From the NCBI RefSeq assembly GCF_023343835.1, contig NC_064437.1, forward strand, positions 54,014,972 to 54,078,971: DNA of 64,000 nucleotides. Reading direction: 5' to 3'. The notes below the pieces were generated by a model, which worked only from the letters and a program-made list of their open reading frames with translations, was not told the origin of the DNA and made no database searches. This DNA is from Lagopus muta (taxonomy: Eukaryota; Chordata; Aves; Galliformes; Phasianidae). A program made the translations under genes and the position numbers. Positions 1 through 10,448 of the stretch are shown here, in pieces. Within the stretch, counting starts at the first letter, position 1, and each line of letters begins with the position of its first letter.

Positions 1-3000
1 AACAGTCTCTTTTATTTTTTTTTAAACAAAGGAAATGTGGAAATGCAGTACCCAGCCCTAAACACTCAAAGACACAGAACAGGTACTTTCCTGGTGCCTT
101 TAAGCACCGCTAGAGCACCAACTGACAGATACTTGCAATGTGAAGTGGAAACCGAAATCTGATTCCTGCCTCAGTTTCCAGACAGCAGAATGAACAGATG
201 ATTTACCAGCCTGGCTTGCTTCTACCTTCAATTCCTCTTTCCAACACCACTCAGCCACTTGGATTACAATGAGGGCAAAGCTATAGGAACTGAACTGGAA
301 GGGTAGTTTCCAGGGTCAGCTTCAAGCTAACAGGTGCTCGGGGCACCTAAAATTTACATTCAACTAATTGGTTTTCTTCAGGGAGAGAACTCATCCCAAC
401 CTAGCAGCACATACATAGAATAACATGAAATGAGTTGAAATGAACAAGCAATGAAAAAGAAACAACTATGCAAATACTACAGGTATCTGTACTTAAAGAC
501 TCCCAGTGAACACTGTAACATGTCAGAAACCAGAACACTCAGGACTCATCCCCACAGTCATCTACTGTGACTTCAAAAGACACATCTTTGCACAGTCTTG
601 AGACTGAATGGCTTTGTAACATCCAAGCGAGCGCTGCAAACATCAAACATACACAGCTCTTCCTTAGAAGAAAAAAGAAAAAAGAAAAAAAAAAGGATGA
701 AAACCTATCTCAGAGAAAACTAAGAACACCAACATCCTGAAGGATTATTTGCTTTTAACTGCAACTGGTTCTACTTAGCGACTTCCCAAATTACCTGCAC
801 TTACCCTTTAAAGCTACTACTGGCGATGGCTGTGTTATGTGTACAGAGCAGTGGCATACAGCTCACTCAGCACTTCTTCGGGTTTCTGAGGGCAGAACAT
901 TCACATGCTCTCCTCTGACCCCACGTTCCTAATCACTGCTGTCCATGTCTATATGCAACTCATCGCCAGCTGAACCAACCCAAACACCAGCTGAATTCAG
1001 CCGGTCTTGGGATTTTCGGCATGCTTTATACTGAGCCATCAGTCTTCTCTCTTTGGAATTTACCTTCTGTTCTAGGTTATTTTAGAAGCTGAATAGAAAT
1101 CTCATCTTGTTATACGCCATGGCCAGATGTGCTACATTTGATGGAAAGGCCAAGAAGAGCTCGGTCCAAGCAGTAACATGTGAGTTGATTCCACCCATTA
1201 CTACTGTTCTGCAAAGGAGATGAAGAACACCAATTTAAGCTGCAAACCCTACTTCACCAGCAACCCACTTCCTCCTGAACCGGATGCACAACGCAGGGAT
1301 GCAGCTGTTGCTACTGCAGCAGTGCAGACAGTCGCTGCTGCCCGGGGAAAAGGCAATACTTCACCCAAGGAAGGGGCAACCCACTCAGTGGGTCCCACAG
1401 TCCAGAGCTGCCTTGCACAGCTGCCAAAGCTGGACCATCCTGGCTGGGAAAAGATTTTCTGGAAATGCACCTTCACAGAGGGTTCAGTGAGAATTTGCTC
1501 CCTGAAAAATCCAGCAATAATGTGTCTCAAGTGTTTTATGTATTATGCCAATGTTAACACAGAGAAGTACAAGGCCTGGGTCAAAGCCAGTTAATCCAAA
1601 GGGCTGTTCTTAAGTAAACAGTGGAAAACCACTCTACTTCAGAGCCTCTCATAGAAACGCACACAGGAAGCCTCTCTTCCCCCTTCCGCTGAACCAAATG
1701 TGCCAAGTAAGTTAAATGATAATCTAGTAATAAGCATATGTGCAAAATAGTAGGCCTTTGTTTGAAAATATCTGAACCACAGCTGGGAGTTGTGAATAGT
1801 CTGTAACTAAATTAAGCTAAGTTTAGAACTGCATAATGACCTCCACCTTTGTTGAAGGAACCTTTATTTTTAAACAAATTGCAAGTGGTAAGATGAGAGG
1901 GAGTGGTAGTTTTAGACACTGAAACTTCTCAATTACAGTTTAAGTACATCACATCAGGGTACAATGTCCCCATACATCTGTCCAACTTACTTCACTTTGA
2001 TGCCACCTTCCAATCTCTAAAGATTGACAACTGACCGGGCCTCCCTTTCTCCCTATTGCTCTACAGAAGCAGTGCATCCTTTATTTTCAAAAGAGAAATG
2101 AACAGACCATTCACATCCCAGCATCACCATTACAGGTATTTCATTACAGCAATTCCTGCTCTCCACATTTAATGCACCTCACACCTTCGCAGAATTTACT
2201 TACCCACTGGTAAGAGGCACAGGATAAGAACCCACCTGCCTTCTTTACTCGCACATTAACAGAAAGCAGCATACAAACAAGCTCAGTGGGGTTTCCAACT
2301 TCCCTGACTCAGAACCCTCTCCCCGATGAAACTACCAAAAAAGGGCTGGCCGTGCTGGTAAAGCCTGCAGCAGGTATTCACACCCTGAGAATGATAACTG
2401 CAAGCAACAAGTTTACCTCTGCCATTCTGCACCAGACTTGAAAAAGCGGCAGGAGTGTGAGGGCTGGCATGCAGCCATCAGTGCTCACACACGTGGGGAC
2501 CCAAGCGTTCAGGAAGTAAGAGCAGATCGGCTCCTGGCCTTACCGTAAGGAGCACACACTGCTAGACGTTTGGGCAGTTGTCAGATTTGACAGATGGGGG
2601 TTTTTAGGCTGAATTACTCAGGCTCCCTTCTTGATCCTGAGCCATCATACAAAAGTAAGTACTTCCCCCATCACGGCTTTGTATGCCCAGGTCTCCCAGG
2701 CACCTTTTTAGCCGTGCAAAGTCATTCATAAGACTTAGTAACTACCCTCATGTAGCCAGGTTTCGATTAGCAATTGCTTACAGTGGCTACCTGAAATACC
2801 TACGCAATGTTTTCCAGATGTTGCTTAAGGTCTATTTACTGTACATTAAGTTCTATTTATTGTGCACACTGGATTGTCTCTGTGGTTGTGTTAAGCAGAG
2901 CCATGTTATATGCACTCTCTATGCAGAGTACACAGTCCAAGGTTTTAGGAACCATTCCAGTAAACGAGTCATAGTGATTAAAAAGCAAAATACAGATCAT

Positions 3001-5108
3001 TGCTACGAGCATCACAACATGACACATAACAGTAATTTCTTTAGAAGTATGAAACAGATGTTTTAGAAGAGATGTAAGAAACATTTATATGAATGCACAC
3101 TTTGCAAATATGTGAAGATGTGCTTTAAACACAGAACAGCCTTAGAGACTTAGACTGCAGCCATTCCAAATGTTTGTGCTGCTGACATAAGAAATAAAAC
3201 TTAAAAAATAGACGGAGTACAGACAATAAGCAAAGAGTTCCCACGCGCTGACTTAGTAACATCTCATCTCAAAGAGCCAGACAAGACTTCCACTCCCGGC
3301 ACATTCTGTTCAGTTTTCCGTCCCATTATTCGTATTGCTAAAAAAACCACAGCTGTTTTCTATCAGGACACCCACGTTGGCAAGCCACCCCGAGGCAAGG
3401 ACACGGCGCAGAGCAGGCTCTGTGAACTCGTCCCAAGGTGCACCACTTGGGCTGCCCTCAGCTTCTTCGGGGTAGAGCCCACGTGCCTGTCCCCTCCATG
3501 GCTCTGTGCAGAGTGGCACACAGGCCCTTCTTATCCCAAGATGATCAGTTACAGAGGTGAGCTTTTAATGGACTGAAGACGAGGCACGGCCCTGCCAAAC
3601 AGCAAGCCAGTTCCTATGACAACTTTCCACTGCAGCCTGGCTGGAGACCATTAATCCACCTTCCTCAGGCGAAGTAGCTCCTACACAGAACCAATTCTGT
3701 GGATCGTTACAGAGTTCCGCAGGACTTCCAGCAGTGTTCAAGCAATGGCAGGTTGCACTGTACTGAGCTACCCCGATCCCACAGCATCCCCTCATTTTCA
3801 ATTTATACAGAAGAAGAGGTTTGCTGAGCACACCCACTTCTGTCGCTCTCTCTGGGCAGAGCTGCAGCCAGCCCTTCTTCCTGCGCCTCCTCGTGAGTCG
3901 GAATCCAGAATCCACAACCCATGCGGGACTGAAAGGCTGTGGGTCAGCTCACTTTGCCCCAGGGAACCAGCAGCCTACCCTACTGCCAGCCCCAGGCCAT
4001 CTCCTGATAACAGCTCACTGCAAACTAACAAGCCACATTTCATTTTTTAACTATTAAGCTGAACCACAAATCACAGGTAGGAGGCGAGCAAATAAGCCTA
4101 TCTTCTTTTTCTATAAGCACCACTTGAACATCATATTTAAAGAGTTTGTTTCCTTTTTACTTTAGATACACAAATAATGTGTGTAATTTTTAAGGGAAAT
4201 ACAACATTCCTAAAAGAGTACAATACTGCAGTGTTTATCAGCAAACATCAAACTGAGGATTCTGGGTTTTTTTCCAAAAACAAACATACCCCATGATGTT
4301 AAAAAAGCGTAGGACAAATATTTCCAGTTGTTTTAGGAAGGGTTTGTCAACTTTCAACTTTGCAAATGGTAACAACTAAAGGGCTCCTCTTTTTGTTACT
4401 ATTACGAGTTGCCTATAAACTGGAAACTTGCCTGAAAAAATTTCAGCTTGCATCTGATTTTTTTGCTAGCGTATATCCTAGAAACAGCGTATAGAACACT
4501 AATGCAACCAAAGCAAATGTACTAACAGGCTCCAAATTTCAAACCTCAGCTGAAAACAGTTGTCCCATTCTTACAGTTTTTCTCCCCATTTGTCTCTGCA
4601 ATTGTACTTCACTCAATGGAGCATTTTAAAGGTAATTCAGCGGTGCATTTTGCAATACAGTTTGCTTGAATGACGCTATACAGAGTAAAGGTTGTATTGT
4701 ACTATATAATGAAACAACATCCATGCTTGAACAAACTCCAACTGCTGTTAATCAAACCAGCAAGTTCCTGAATGGTCTTTTGGAGTCAGGACTAATGGCA
4801 ATAGATTATTTTAAATAGCAGCCCTGCTTTAAAGTATGTTTAGGTTGATGCAGGCTGACGGGCAGTGACAGACCCCACAGCCAGGCTGACCAGCCTGCAG
4901 TTAAAACACAACGCTTTGCCCTCTGTGCCATCACGACAACTGCAGCATACAACCTGAAGATCAACACGTAGCTTTGAGTTTTGCTTCTGGTTTTCAGCAA
5001 AGCCACGCAGCACCTGAGAAGGCTTGCAAGTCTTCCTATCCCCCATTTGTTCACTAGTCACCACATTCTGCCCAGTTCTGAAAGCAAACAGCTGGATGGA
5101 TCAATGGA

Positions 5109-5170
5109 ATCTAGAATCGTTAGGGTCAGAACAGACCCCTGAGATCATCTGGTTCGATTGCCAACACGGC
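5109..5170 (-). repeat. CR1 LINE 3'-end remnant
   Basis: A diverged copy of the CR1 3' end read on the minus strand. It keeps the TAGAATC...AGACCCCTGAGATCATCTGG pattern seen in better-preserved copies elsewhere in the window. It is short and old; boundaries are approximate. Confidence 0.45.
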
Positions 5171-5899
5171 GTGTTTGAGCCAGCGATAAGGTGTTATTCT
5201 CAACCGAGGCAGACAGGTAAGACTACATCTTTATAGACAGAAAGCGCATTGCAATCTTTGCGGTTTAGACCCTCCAGAACTAACAAAAAAATAAAAACTT
5301 TCCCAAAGTCATCATGCCTTGGGGGCAATGTTCTCAAGGCCGTTGCCGAGACGCTCCCTGGCATCACAGCCAGCCCGTGAAAGCCAGCACCAGAACGAAC
5401 GTGAGCGTTTCACCATCCCACAGCCCAGGAACGCCTAAAACATCCTGCACGGCACGAAACCGCGCTGCCTGCTACGGCACCCAGAAAACGGAGGGAACCG
5501 CTTCCACCGTACGTTGTACGGCATTATCTCTGGCACAGAACAGAGGCACGAGCGCGGCTCGAGTCAAGCAGCCGCGCGCCGCTCGGGCTCCGCCGCCGCT
5601 ACGGCCGCGGTCGGAGGGGCAGCGCGGGGCTCAGCCCGCCGCAGGGGGTCCCGCACTCGCGGGCCGAGGTGACTCAGAGCGGCTCGGGACGGGAAGGCGG
5701 CAGCGGGGCCGCCGAGTGCCTCCCTTCAACGGCTGAAGGGGAAGTGCCTCAGGAGCGCCGCCGGAGCCCCGCTCTCGGCGCTCCCCCTCCACACGGAGCC
5801 CCCTCCCCGGCTGCGCGCCCGAGAGGAGCGGCTCCTCCCGCCCGATTCCCCCCCAATTCCGAACGGTCGCTTCCAACGGTCCCCGCCACGCGCCCGGCG

Positions 5900-5911
5900 C
5901 GCGCACGCGCA
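5900..5911. promoter_or_regulatory. NRF1-type motif
   Basis: CGCGCACGCGCA fits the palindromic consensus YGCGCAYGCGCR. It lies about 45 bp inside the intron side of the proposed NT5C2 donor. Confidence 0.5.
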
Positions 5912-5955
5912 CCCGCACGCGCGCACTGCCCCCGCGCGCCCGGGCCGCTCCTCAC

Positions 5956-6040
5956 CTCCTGCCGCGCTCGGAAGAACTGCCCCGCACGACTGCCGCAGCG
6001 CCGAGGCGGCAGCATTGCGCATGCGCGGCTCCAGCCCCGC
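5956..6040 (-). other. NT5C2: Probable noncoding first exon of NT5C2
   Basis: On the minus strand the sequence reads GCGGCAGGAG then GTGAGGAGCGG, a strong splice donor with the last exon base at 5956. No conserved peptide precedes it, so the exon would be 5'UTR, as in human NT5C2 where the start codon lies in a later exon. The upstream limit (about 6040) is a guess; the transcription start cannot be read from sequence. Confidence 0.4.
6016..6027. promoter_or_regulatory. NRF1-type motif at the probable NT5C2 start region
   Basis: TGCGCATGCGCG is an exact match to the NRF1 consensus. It lies about 60 bp upstream of the proposed first-exon donor on the minus strand, where NRF1 sites often occur in TATA-less promoters. 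Confidence 0.6.
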
Positions 6041-6292
6041 CCCCTCCGGGCGCCAGGGAGCGGGGAGAGTGTGCGAGGCCGGCGGCCGGGCGCAGGCGGC
6101 AAGGGAGCGTCGGCAAAGTGCCCGCCCGCAGAGCAGCCGCACGTCCAGAACACGGGGACCCGCCCCAGGGAAGCGCCTGGGCCGCTACTTCGCTCTTTCC
6201 CAGAAAAACTCTCACTGTCCCGGGCAAACTCCTGAGTTGCTCCTCAGCTGGAGGCAGTCAGCAGAGCCAGCCTGACGTTTTCATCGGTGTTG

Positions 6293-6305
6293 GTGTGTGT
6301 GTGTG
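6293..6305. repeat. (GT)n microsatellite
   Basis: An uninterrupted GT run of about six units immediately 3' of the CpG island. Confidence 0.7.
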
Positions 6306-7110
6306 ACCCACCTGTGCTGGATGGCTGATGGCAGGCACTCGGATCTGCCTTTTTCCCTCAGACTCCCTTGGTTCAACAGCCAGCAACCGTTTCCCCCCCG
6401 GGCCACCAGTGAAGCAAAGCCAGGCAGTGAAACCCATACCCACAGCGTGATTCAATGGGCTGTGCTGGGAAGCGGGCTGGAGGTGTGCATCCCAGTGCTG
6501 TGTGTGCACGGCTACAAGGACAGCTTTTTCCTTTCCACCACAATCCAAAGCTAAACGCAGCTTCTGAGATAAAACAATTAAGTCCCATCAGCAGGTGAGC
6601 ACGGTGCAAAGTCACAAAGTTTTAAGGCATCCTCCTGCTGTCTCACAACCAAGACCTCAGTTTGGAAGCAGCTTCTTGCTCTCACAGGAACCCAAAGTGC
6701 ACCCTCACCTCCTTTGCCAAATGGATTCTCCAGGCCTTTACCGTACATTAAACAACACAGTGTGATATACAGAGATGCACAAAACAGTACAATGATAGCC
6801 CTCTTGCTCCCTCTTTGTTCTGGTAGGTTTAGGGAGTTTGTGCTCATAAGGACACACTAGACTTCTGGGACCTAGCTCCTTGGGGACATGGTCACAGTGC
6901 AGTTCAAGTCAGCCCCCAGGACCTTTGCCGGGTATTAAGGGGCCTCAGAAGGGGCTTGTGTTGTTGTTCGGGTGCCAACAACCTGGGATGGGTTTCGACT
7001 CAACTTGGTGGGATCCCAAAGTCCCTGCTCCTCCTTCCTGCTCTGACAAAAGCAGTATCCGATGGGCTGGAGCCCAATCTTTGCTCTGTGGGAAAGAAGC
7101 AGTTGTTATC

Positions 7111-7144
7111 ATTTATTGACTCAAACTCCTCAGAGTCAATAAAT
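7111..7144. repeat. Perfect 12-bp inverted repeat
   Basis: ATTTATTGACTC (7111-7122) and its exact reverse complement (7133-7144) flank a 10-nt loop. No known element or RNA gene is recognised. Confidence 0.85.
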
Positions 7145-7230
7145 TCAGAGACATGCTCTCAGCAGTTACACTGGCAGCTGGCTCAGATCCCACCTAATTC
7201 CTGTAGCCTCATTCCCTTCTGACTCAAGAA

Positions 7231-7480
7231 AATCACAGAATCACAGAAACACCAAGGTTGGAAAAGACCTACAAGATCATCCAGTCCAATCATCCACCCA
7301 TCACCAACAGTTCCCACTAAACCACGTCCTTCAACACAACATCCAAACGTTCCTTGAACACCTCTGGGGTTGGTGAATCCACCACCTCCCTGGGCAGCCC
7401 ATTCCACTGCCTGACCACTCTTTCAGAGAAGTAAATCTCATCTACTTGGAGGCAAAGGGATCTGTTCCTAGGATCTTTAC
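7231..7480 (-). repeat. CR1 LINE 3' fragment
   Basis: In minus-strand sense this is the end of the CR1 reverse-transcriptase frame and 3'UTR, finishing in a TTCTGTGATTCTGTGA-type tail (seen as TCACAGAATCACAGAA near 7233). Typical CR1 phrases are present, such as CACCTCCCTGGGCAGCCCAT and AGATCATCCAGTCCAA. It is 5'-truncated, as nearly all CR1 copies are. Confidence 0.9.
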
Positions 7481-7980
7481 TTATGGATGGTAGCAGTCCT
7501 TGCAGAGACCCTTGCAGATTTTTTTTTTTTTTGTATTATTTTTTCTTTTACGTAGGAGAATGTGATACTCCCAACTGCTTTTAGAGCACATCTGTATGTC
7601 AGTACTAAATCAGCACAAGTGGGAAGGCCAGGAAAGGTTGCACTCTGCTTTACCAAGACAGAAGAAAGCCAGAACAGCATTCATCATCATCAGTAATAAT
7701 CACCATAGCAAAGTCATAACAATGATACCACTTAACTAAGCAGAGCAGGTGACCTCCCAGTTACTCAAACAATTACTGCTGGTAGAAGAAACCTCACTTG
7801 CAATACAGTAATGCAAAACAACAGAGGTCGAGGAAGTGGTGAAACACATTTGTGTGTGAGGATGTGAAAGACCTGAAACAACCAAACTAGATCAAAGTGA
7901 AGATTTCTGCCTAGTGGGCACTGTGGGGCATAGACTGAGGCTGCAGGGTTTGCTCTACCATCAGAACATATGCACTTGGG

Positions 7981-8122
7981 TCACAGAATCACAGAATGGT
8001 TTGGGTTGGAAGGGAGCTTAAAAACCATCCCATTCCAACTCTCTGTTATATCCAAGGACACCTTGCACTAGACCAGGTTGCCCAAAGCCCCTTTCCAATG
8101 CTGCCTTGAACACCTCCAGGGA
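7981..8122 (-). repeat. CR1 LINE 3' fragment
   Basis: It begins with TCACAGAATCACAGAATGG and carries the diagnostic CCTTGAACACCTCCAGGGAT near its right edge. This is a 5'-truncated minus-strand copy of a different CR1 subfamily from the 7.2 kb copy. Confidence 0.85.
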
Positions 8123-8949
8123 TAAGACAGGGCAGAGAAGGTACAGGTGTTGCAACCTCACAATGGCTGCTCTAAAATGGGCTTCAGAAAGACAGAATGC
8201 TTCTAGGAAAGCTAGCTGCGAGCAGATCAGAGTCCTGGAAAGCAGTGCACAAGCCAAGTCTCTTGTATTTATACTTCCTGGCTCTTTTCTTTGTCAGTTG
8301 GCTGACACTTCTTATTCCTCCCATACTCTACAAGGCAGATGCACAAGACTTAGGCAGGATTTATATGTATGCATGTGCATCCCATTACCAATCCATGACA
8401 ATATATCTGGACCAGCCTGCTGCAGCAGTAAGCAGTGGTGTGTGGTGCTGTACCCACCTGACTCACAAGGAAAAGGGATGTTTCTGCCTTGTAATCCCCT
8501 TCCAACTGTGCCAGCTGGGATGTGGGCTCCTGTGCAAGCCACAGCTATTGCCATGATTGCAGGGGTTCCTCCAGACCAATCGTAGTGACAAGGTTCTGAT
8601 CTTGAGGGGATTTGAATCCCAGTGCTGTCCCTCCTGCTTTAGTTGATCCCTTTGAAACAGCAGCAGTTATTATGGAAGCAATGACTCTCTCCAGTCCTGG
8701 CTTGCTTGCCCTCTTGACTCACCAGCTGGACTTTGCTGACATGATCCTCTTGTCACCTGAGAGGACAAATGGGGACAGGGGGAGTGGGAGAAGTAGGCTC
8801 CATCTCACTGATCAATGCAGAAGGGATGTGCAGCAGGAAGTCCAGCTGCATGTTTCATCCTGTGAGGGGCAGGGACTAGCACCCAGGACACTGTCACCCT
8901 GGCACAAACACACAGTGTGGCTTCCCTTCAGAACTGGTGGTGATGAGTG

Positions 8950-9305
8950 TTCTGTGCATGTACATGGTGTGTGCCCACCCGTCAGTTTGCGTGTCTGCCT
9001 ATTTTTCTTCACCTGCCCATTTCTAACCACTTCTTTATGCATTTCTGCCTCTCTTTGCGTGTGCGTCTATGCGCGTTTCTTTGCACGTCTACTCTTCCCT
9101 TTGTCTGCCTCTCAGCATGTGTACGTGTGTGTGAATGTGTTCATGCCTTTCTGTGTGCCTGTGCAACCACCTGGCTCTTTGTGTGCATTTGACCGTACCC
9201 ATCTTTCTGCCCGTATGTCCGTCTCCACTCCTACACCCACTCATCTATCCACTTATCTATTCATCCACCCACCCACCCATCCATCCATCAACCCAACGTT
9301 CTACC
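8950..9305. repeat. TG- and pyrimidine-rich low-complexity block with (ATCC/ACCC)n
   Basis: The left half is degenerate TGTG/CTGT-rich sequence. From about 9230 it turns into tetranucleotide repeats of the ATCC, ACCC and ATCT type. It keeps long frames open on the plus strand and explains the long but meaningless open frames upstream of INA. Confidence 0.75.
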
Positions 9306-9405
9306 CCGCACCCGCCCGCCGCAGCCTTTCAGCACCACGCCTGGTGGACAGCTCCGCCTCCTCCCTCCGCGGCGGCTCCGCCGCAGCTCCGCGCCCCACT
9401 CCGCT

Positions 9406-9458
9406 CCGCATCCCACCGCCCCTCCCCGCATCCCACCGTCCCTCCCCGCATCCCATCG
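9406..9458. repeat. 20-bp tandem repeat, three copies, in the INA upstream region
   Basis: CCGCATCCCACCG recurs at 9406 and 9426, and as CCGCATCCCATCG at 9446, spaced exactly 20 bp. It lies 110-160 bp upstream of the INA start codon, inside the CpG island. Confidence 0.8.
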
Positions 9459-9516
9459 CTCAGCTCCGCACCCTCCCGCCGGAGCTTTCCGCGCCCCGCC
9501 CCGCGCCGCACCGCAG

Positions 9517-9524
9517 TACATAAG
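9517..9524 (+). promoter_or_regulatory. INA: TATA-like element of INA
   Basis: TACATAAG stands alone in GC-rich DNA 43 bp before the ATG. A start about 25-30 bp downstream would give a 5'UTR of roughly 20 nt. This supports beginning INA at 9567 rather than in the long open frame that continues upstream. Confidence 0.5.
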
Positions 9525-9566
9525 CGCTCCTCCGCCGCCCGCCTGGCTTCGCCTCTCTCCGCCGCA

Positions 9567-10448
9567 ATGAGCTACAGTGTGGAACAGCCGGCGCTGGCCG
9601 CCTCCTCCCGCCGCCTGCTCGCCCAGGCCCCGCGGCGCACCGACGGCGTCGAGCCGCGCCGCGCCAGCGAGAAGGAGCAGCTGCGAGGCCTCAACGAGCG
9701 CTTCGCCGGTTACATCGAGCGTGTGCGGGCGCTGGAAGAGCGCAACCGGGCGCTGGCCGGCGAGCTGGCGGAGCTAAGGCGACTGCCGCCCGAGCCGCGC
9801 CGGCTGGGGCAGCTGCTGGGCGGGGAGCTGCGGGCCCTGCGCGCCCGTCTGGAGGAGGCACACGGCGAGCGGGCGCAGGCCGCGCTGGAGCGGGCGCGGC
9901 TGGCCGAGGAGACGCAGCGGCTGCGGGCGCGCTGCGAGGAGGAGGCGCGGGGTCGCGCCGAGGCGGAGCAGGCGTTGCGCGCCCGGCAGCAGGCGGCCGA
10001 CGGGGCGGCCCGAGACCGCGCCGATCTGGAGCGGCGGGCGGAGGCGCTGCGGGAGGAGCTGGCGGAGCTGCGGCGCGCCCACGCCGAGCAGCTGGCCCAG
10101 CTGGGAGCCGCGCTCCGCGCCTCCGCTCCCCCGGCCTCCGGGCCCCCGACGGCGCGGCCTGACCTGGCGGCTGCGCTGCGAGAGCTGCGCGCTCAGTACG
10201 AGGCGCTGCCGGCCCGCAACCTGCAGGCGGCCGAGGACTGGTACCGCGCCCGCTGCGCCAGCCTCCACGAGCGGGCAGCCCGCAGCCAGGAGGCCGTCCG
10301 GGCCAGCCGCCGGGAGGCGGGCGAATGCCGCCGGCAGCTGCAGGCCCGGGTGGTGGAGATGGAAAGCCTGCGCGGAGCCCACGAGTCCCTCGAGCGGCAG
10401 CTGCAGGAGCTGGAGGAAAGGCATAGCGCCGAGGCCGCCGGGCTGCAG
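9567..10448 (+). CDS. INA: INA exon 1 (residues 1-294)
   Basis: 882 nt, phase 0. It encodes the short head and most of the rod, ending in GCTGCAG before GTGAGC. The start follows the CGCCGCA context and begins MSYS, comparable to human MSFG. G+C is extreme and arginine replaces lysine almost everywhere. The 1.7-kb intron that follows (10449-12143) shows no repeat or gene that I recognise. Confidence 0.93.

Larger units (their letters stand above)
1..5955 (-). other. NT5C2: Probable NT5C2 intron 1 (no coding exon seen)
   Basis: This stretch has no frame with convincing protein similarity, and the open frames in it are short and of chance type. It lies downstream, in minus-strand sense, of a CpG-island first exon with a splice donor at 5955/5954. 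In the conserved vertebrate order NT5C2 sits next to INA on the opposite strand, so this is most simply the beginning of NT5C2 intron 1. That is inference from synteny; no NT5C2 peptide is encoded here. Apart from a weak CR1 remnant near 5.1 kb and A-rich runs near 670-700 I see no structured element. Confidence 0.5.
5450..6180. promoter_or_regulatory. CpG island, probable NT5C2 promoter
   Basis: Very high G+C and dense CpG start near 5450 and stop near 6180, in contrast to AT-rich flanks. The island holds two matches to the NRF1 consensus and a minus-strand splice donor. This is typical of a TATA-less housekeeping promoter. Assignment to NT5C2 rests on synteny and strand. Confidence 0.65.
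6181..9400. other. Intergenic region between NT5C2 promoter and INA
   Basis: No gene is recognised here. It holds a short GT run, a perfect 12-bp hairpin, two minus-strand CR1 fragments and a TG/pyrimidine-rich low-complexity block just before INA. Open frames here lack conserved motifs, good start context or splice logic. Confidence 0.6.

Noticed and set aside
1220-1594. 124-codon plus-strand frame
   Set aside because: No recognisable motif, overlapping frames of similar length on both strands, and location in the probable NT5C2 intron.
8612-9523. 303-codon plus-strand frame before INA
   Set aside because: Its second half is microsatellite and CpG-rich promoter DNA in another frame from INA; no domain is seen.
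9135-9566. Upstream in-frame extension of INA (about 144 codons before MSYS)
   Set aside because: It is translated from TG-rich and tetranucleotide-repeat DNA and lies upstream of the TATA-like box; the MSYS start fits the family.
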